Source: Anaerolineales bacterium (GTDB lineage: Bacteria; Chloroflexota; Anaerolineae; Anaerolineales; Villigracilaceae). From it: a stretch of DNA of 64,000 nucleotides. This document shows, piece by piece, positions 63,981 through 64,000 of this stretch (the stretch's first letter is position 1; each line of letters starts with the position of its first letter). The stretch covers positions 124,001 to 188,000 of the forward strand of contig JANJTV010000012.1 in NCBI GenBank assembly GCA_024710905.1, read 5' to 3'. Made by a program: the position numbers and the translations under genes. Below the pieces are notes generated by a model that saw nothing but the letters and a program-made list of their open reading frames with translations, was not told the origin of the DNA and made no database searches.

Positions 63981-64000
63981 CCGGGGAATTGCTCTCCCGG
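63981..64000. other. Hairpin at the window edge
   Basis: CCGGG and CCCGG can pair around a ten-base loop. It may be part of a structure, such as a terminator, cut by the end of the window. Confidence 0.3.

Overview
The window looks like a chromosomal segment of a Chloroflexota bacterium, probably of the class Anaerolineae. This is inferred from gene content, not from a database search. The pointers are a T-box-controlled leuS, many lipoproteins with short lipoboxes, PQQ-repeat beta-propeller proteins, a CpaE/CpaF pair, an RpoC with a large coiled-coil insertion near its N-terminus, and many Ser/Thr kinase, FHA and VWA signalling proteins. Coding density is high and most genes sit in tight operons with ATGA, TAATG or TGATG overlaps. 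About nine genes have a -10-like hexamer ending only 6-7 nt before the ATG, which predicts leaderless mRNAs.

Layout, left half. 1-2193 is the 3' part of a sensor histidine kinase. 2222-5930 is the conserved rpmH-rnpA-yidD-(PQQ lipoprotein)-yidC-jag/khpB cluster. 5965-13024 holds a PfkB kinase, parA, parB, an amidohydrolase, two histidine kinases and an OmpR-type regulator. 13044-15844 is a CpaE-like/small protein/CpaF module. 15871-18557 is an XRE-TPR-GNAT-V4R-like operon. 18681-19412 is a DsbA-like oxidoreductase. 19491-20740 (minus) is DUF554 and a cobalamin adenosyltransferase. 20803-25696 is a HET-C-like protein, YqeY, a 7TM-HD phosphodiesterase, YbeY, undecaprenol/diacylglycerol kinase and an endonuclease IV-like protein. 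25727-28204 (minus) is a large membrane protein and a LuxR-type regulator.

The most distinctive block is 28285-34144 on the minus strand. It is one apparent six-gene operon: Ser/Thr kinase with PQQ propeller, PP2C phosphatase, J-domain/VWA fusion, zinc-ribbon FHA protein, a 79-residue protein and an OmpR-type regulator. It has one recognisable promoter and one terminator. It resembles the PpkA/PppA/Fha phospho-signalling trio but has no secretion genes beside it.

Right half. 34230-36596 has a metallophosphoesterase, a DapA-family enzyme and a lipoate ligase-family protein; 36643-37311 (minus) is DUF4230. 37400-41457 is a phosphonate/phosphite-type ABC transporter with a 20-bp perfect palindrome at the predicted transcription start and an enlarged PhnE. 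41473-43286 has a SanA-like protein, an HD hydrolase and a TPR membrane protein. On the minus strand follow gyrA, rpoC (without rpoB) and a creatininase-family protein. 51233-52639 is an rRNA m5C methyltransferase. 52669-54110 is an intact IS4-type insertion sequence. Next come DinB and an NBR1-like/CAP lipoprotein. A minus-strand block of ECF sigma factor, zinc-finger anti-sigma, two paralogous small membrane proteins, DUF1800 and DUF1501 follows. The window ends with leuS, its T-box leader (specifier CTC, Leu) and tRNA-Ala(GGC). Two unrelated degenerate 7-bp tandem arrays lie inside leuS and just upstream of it.
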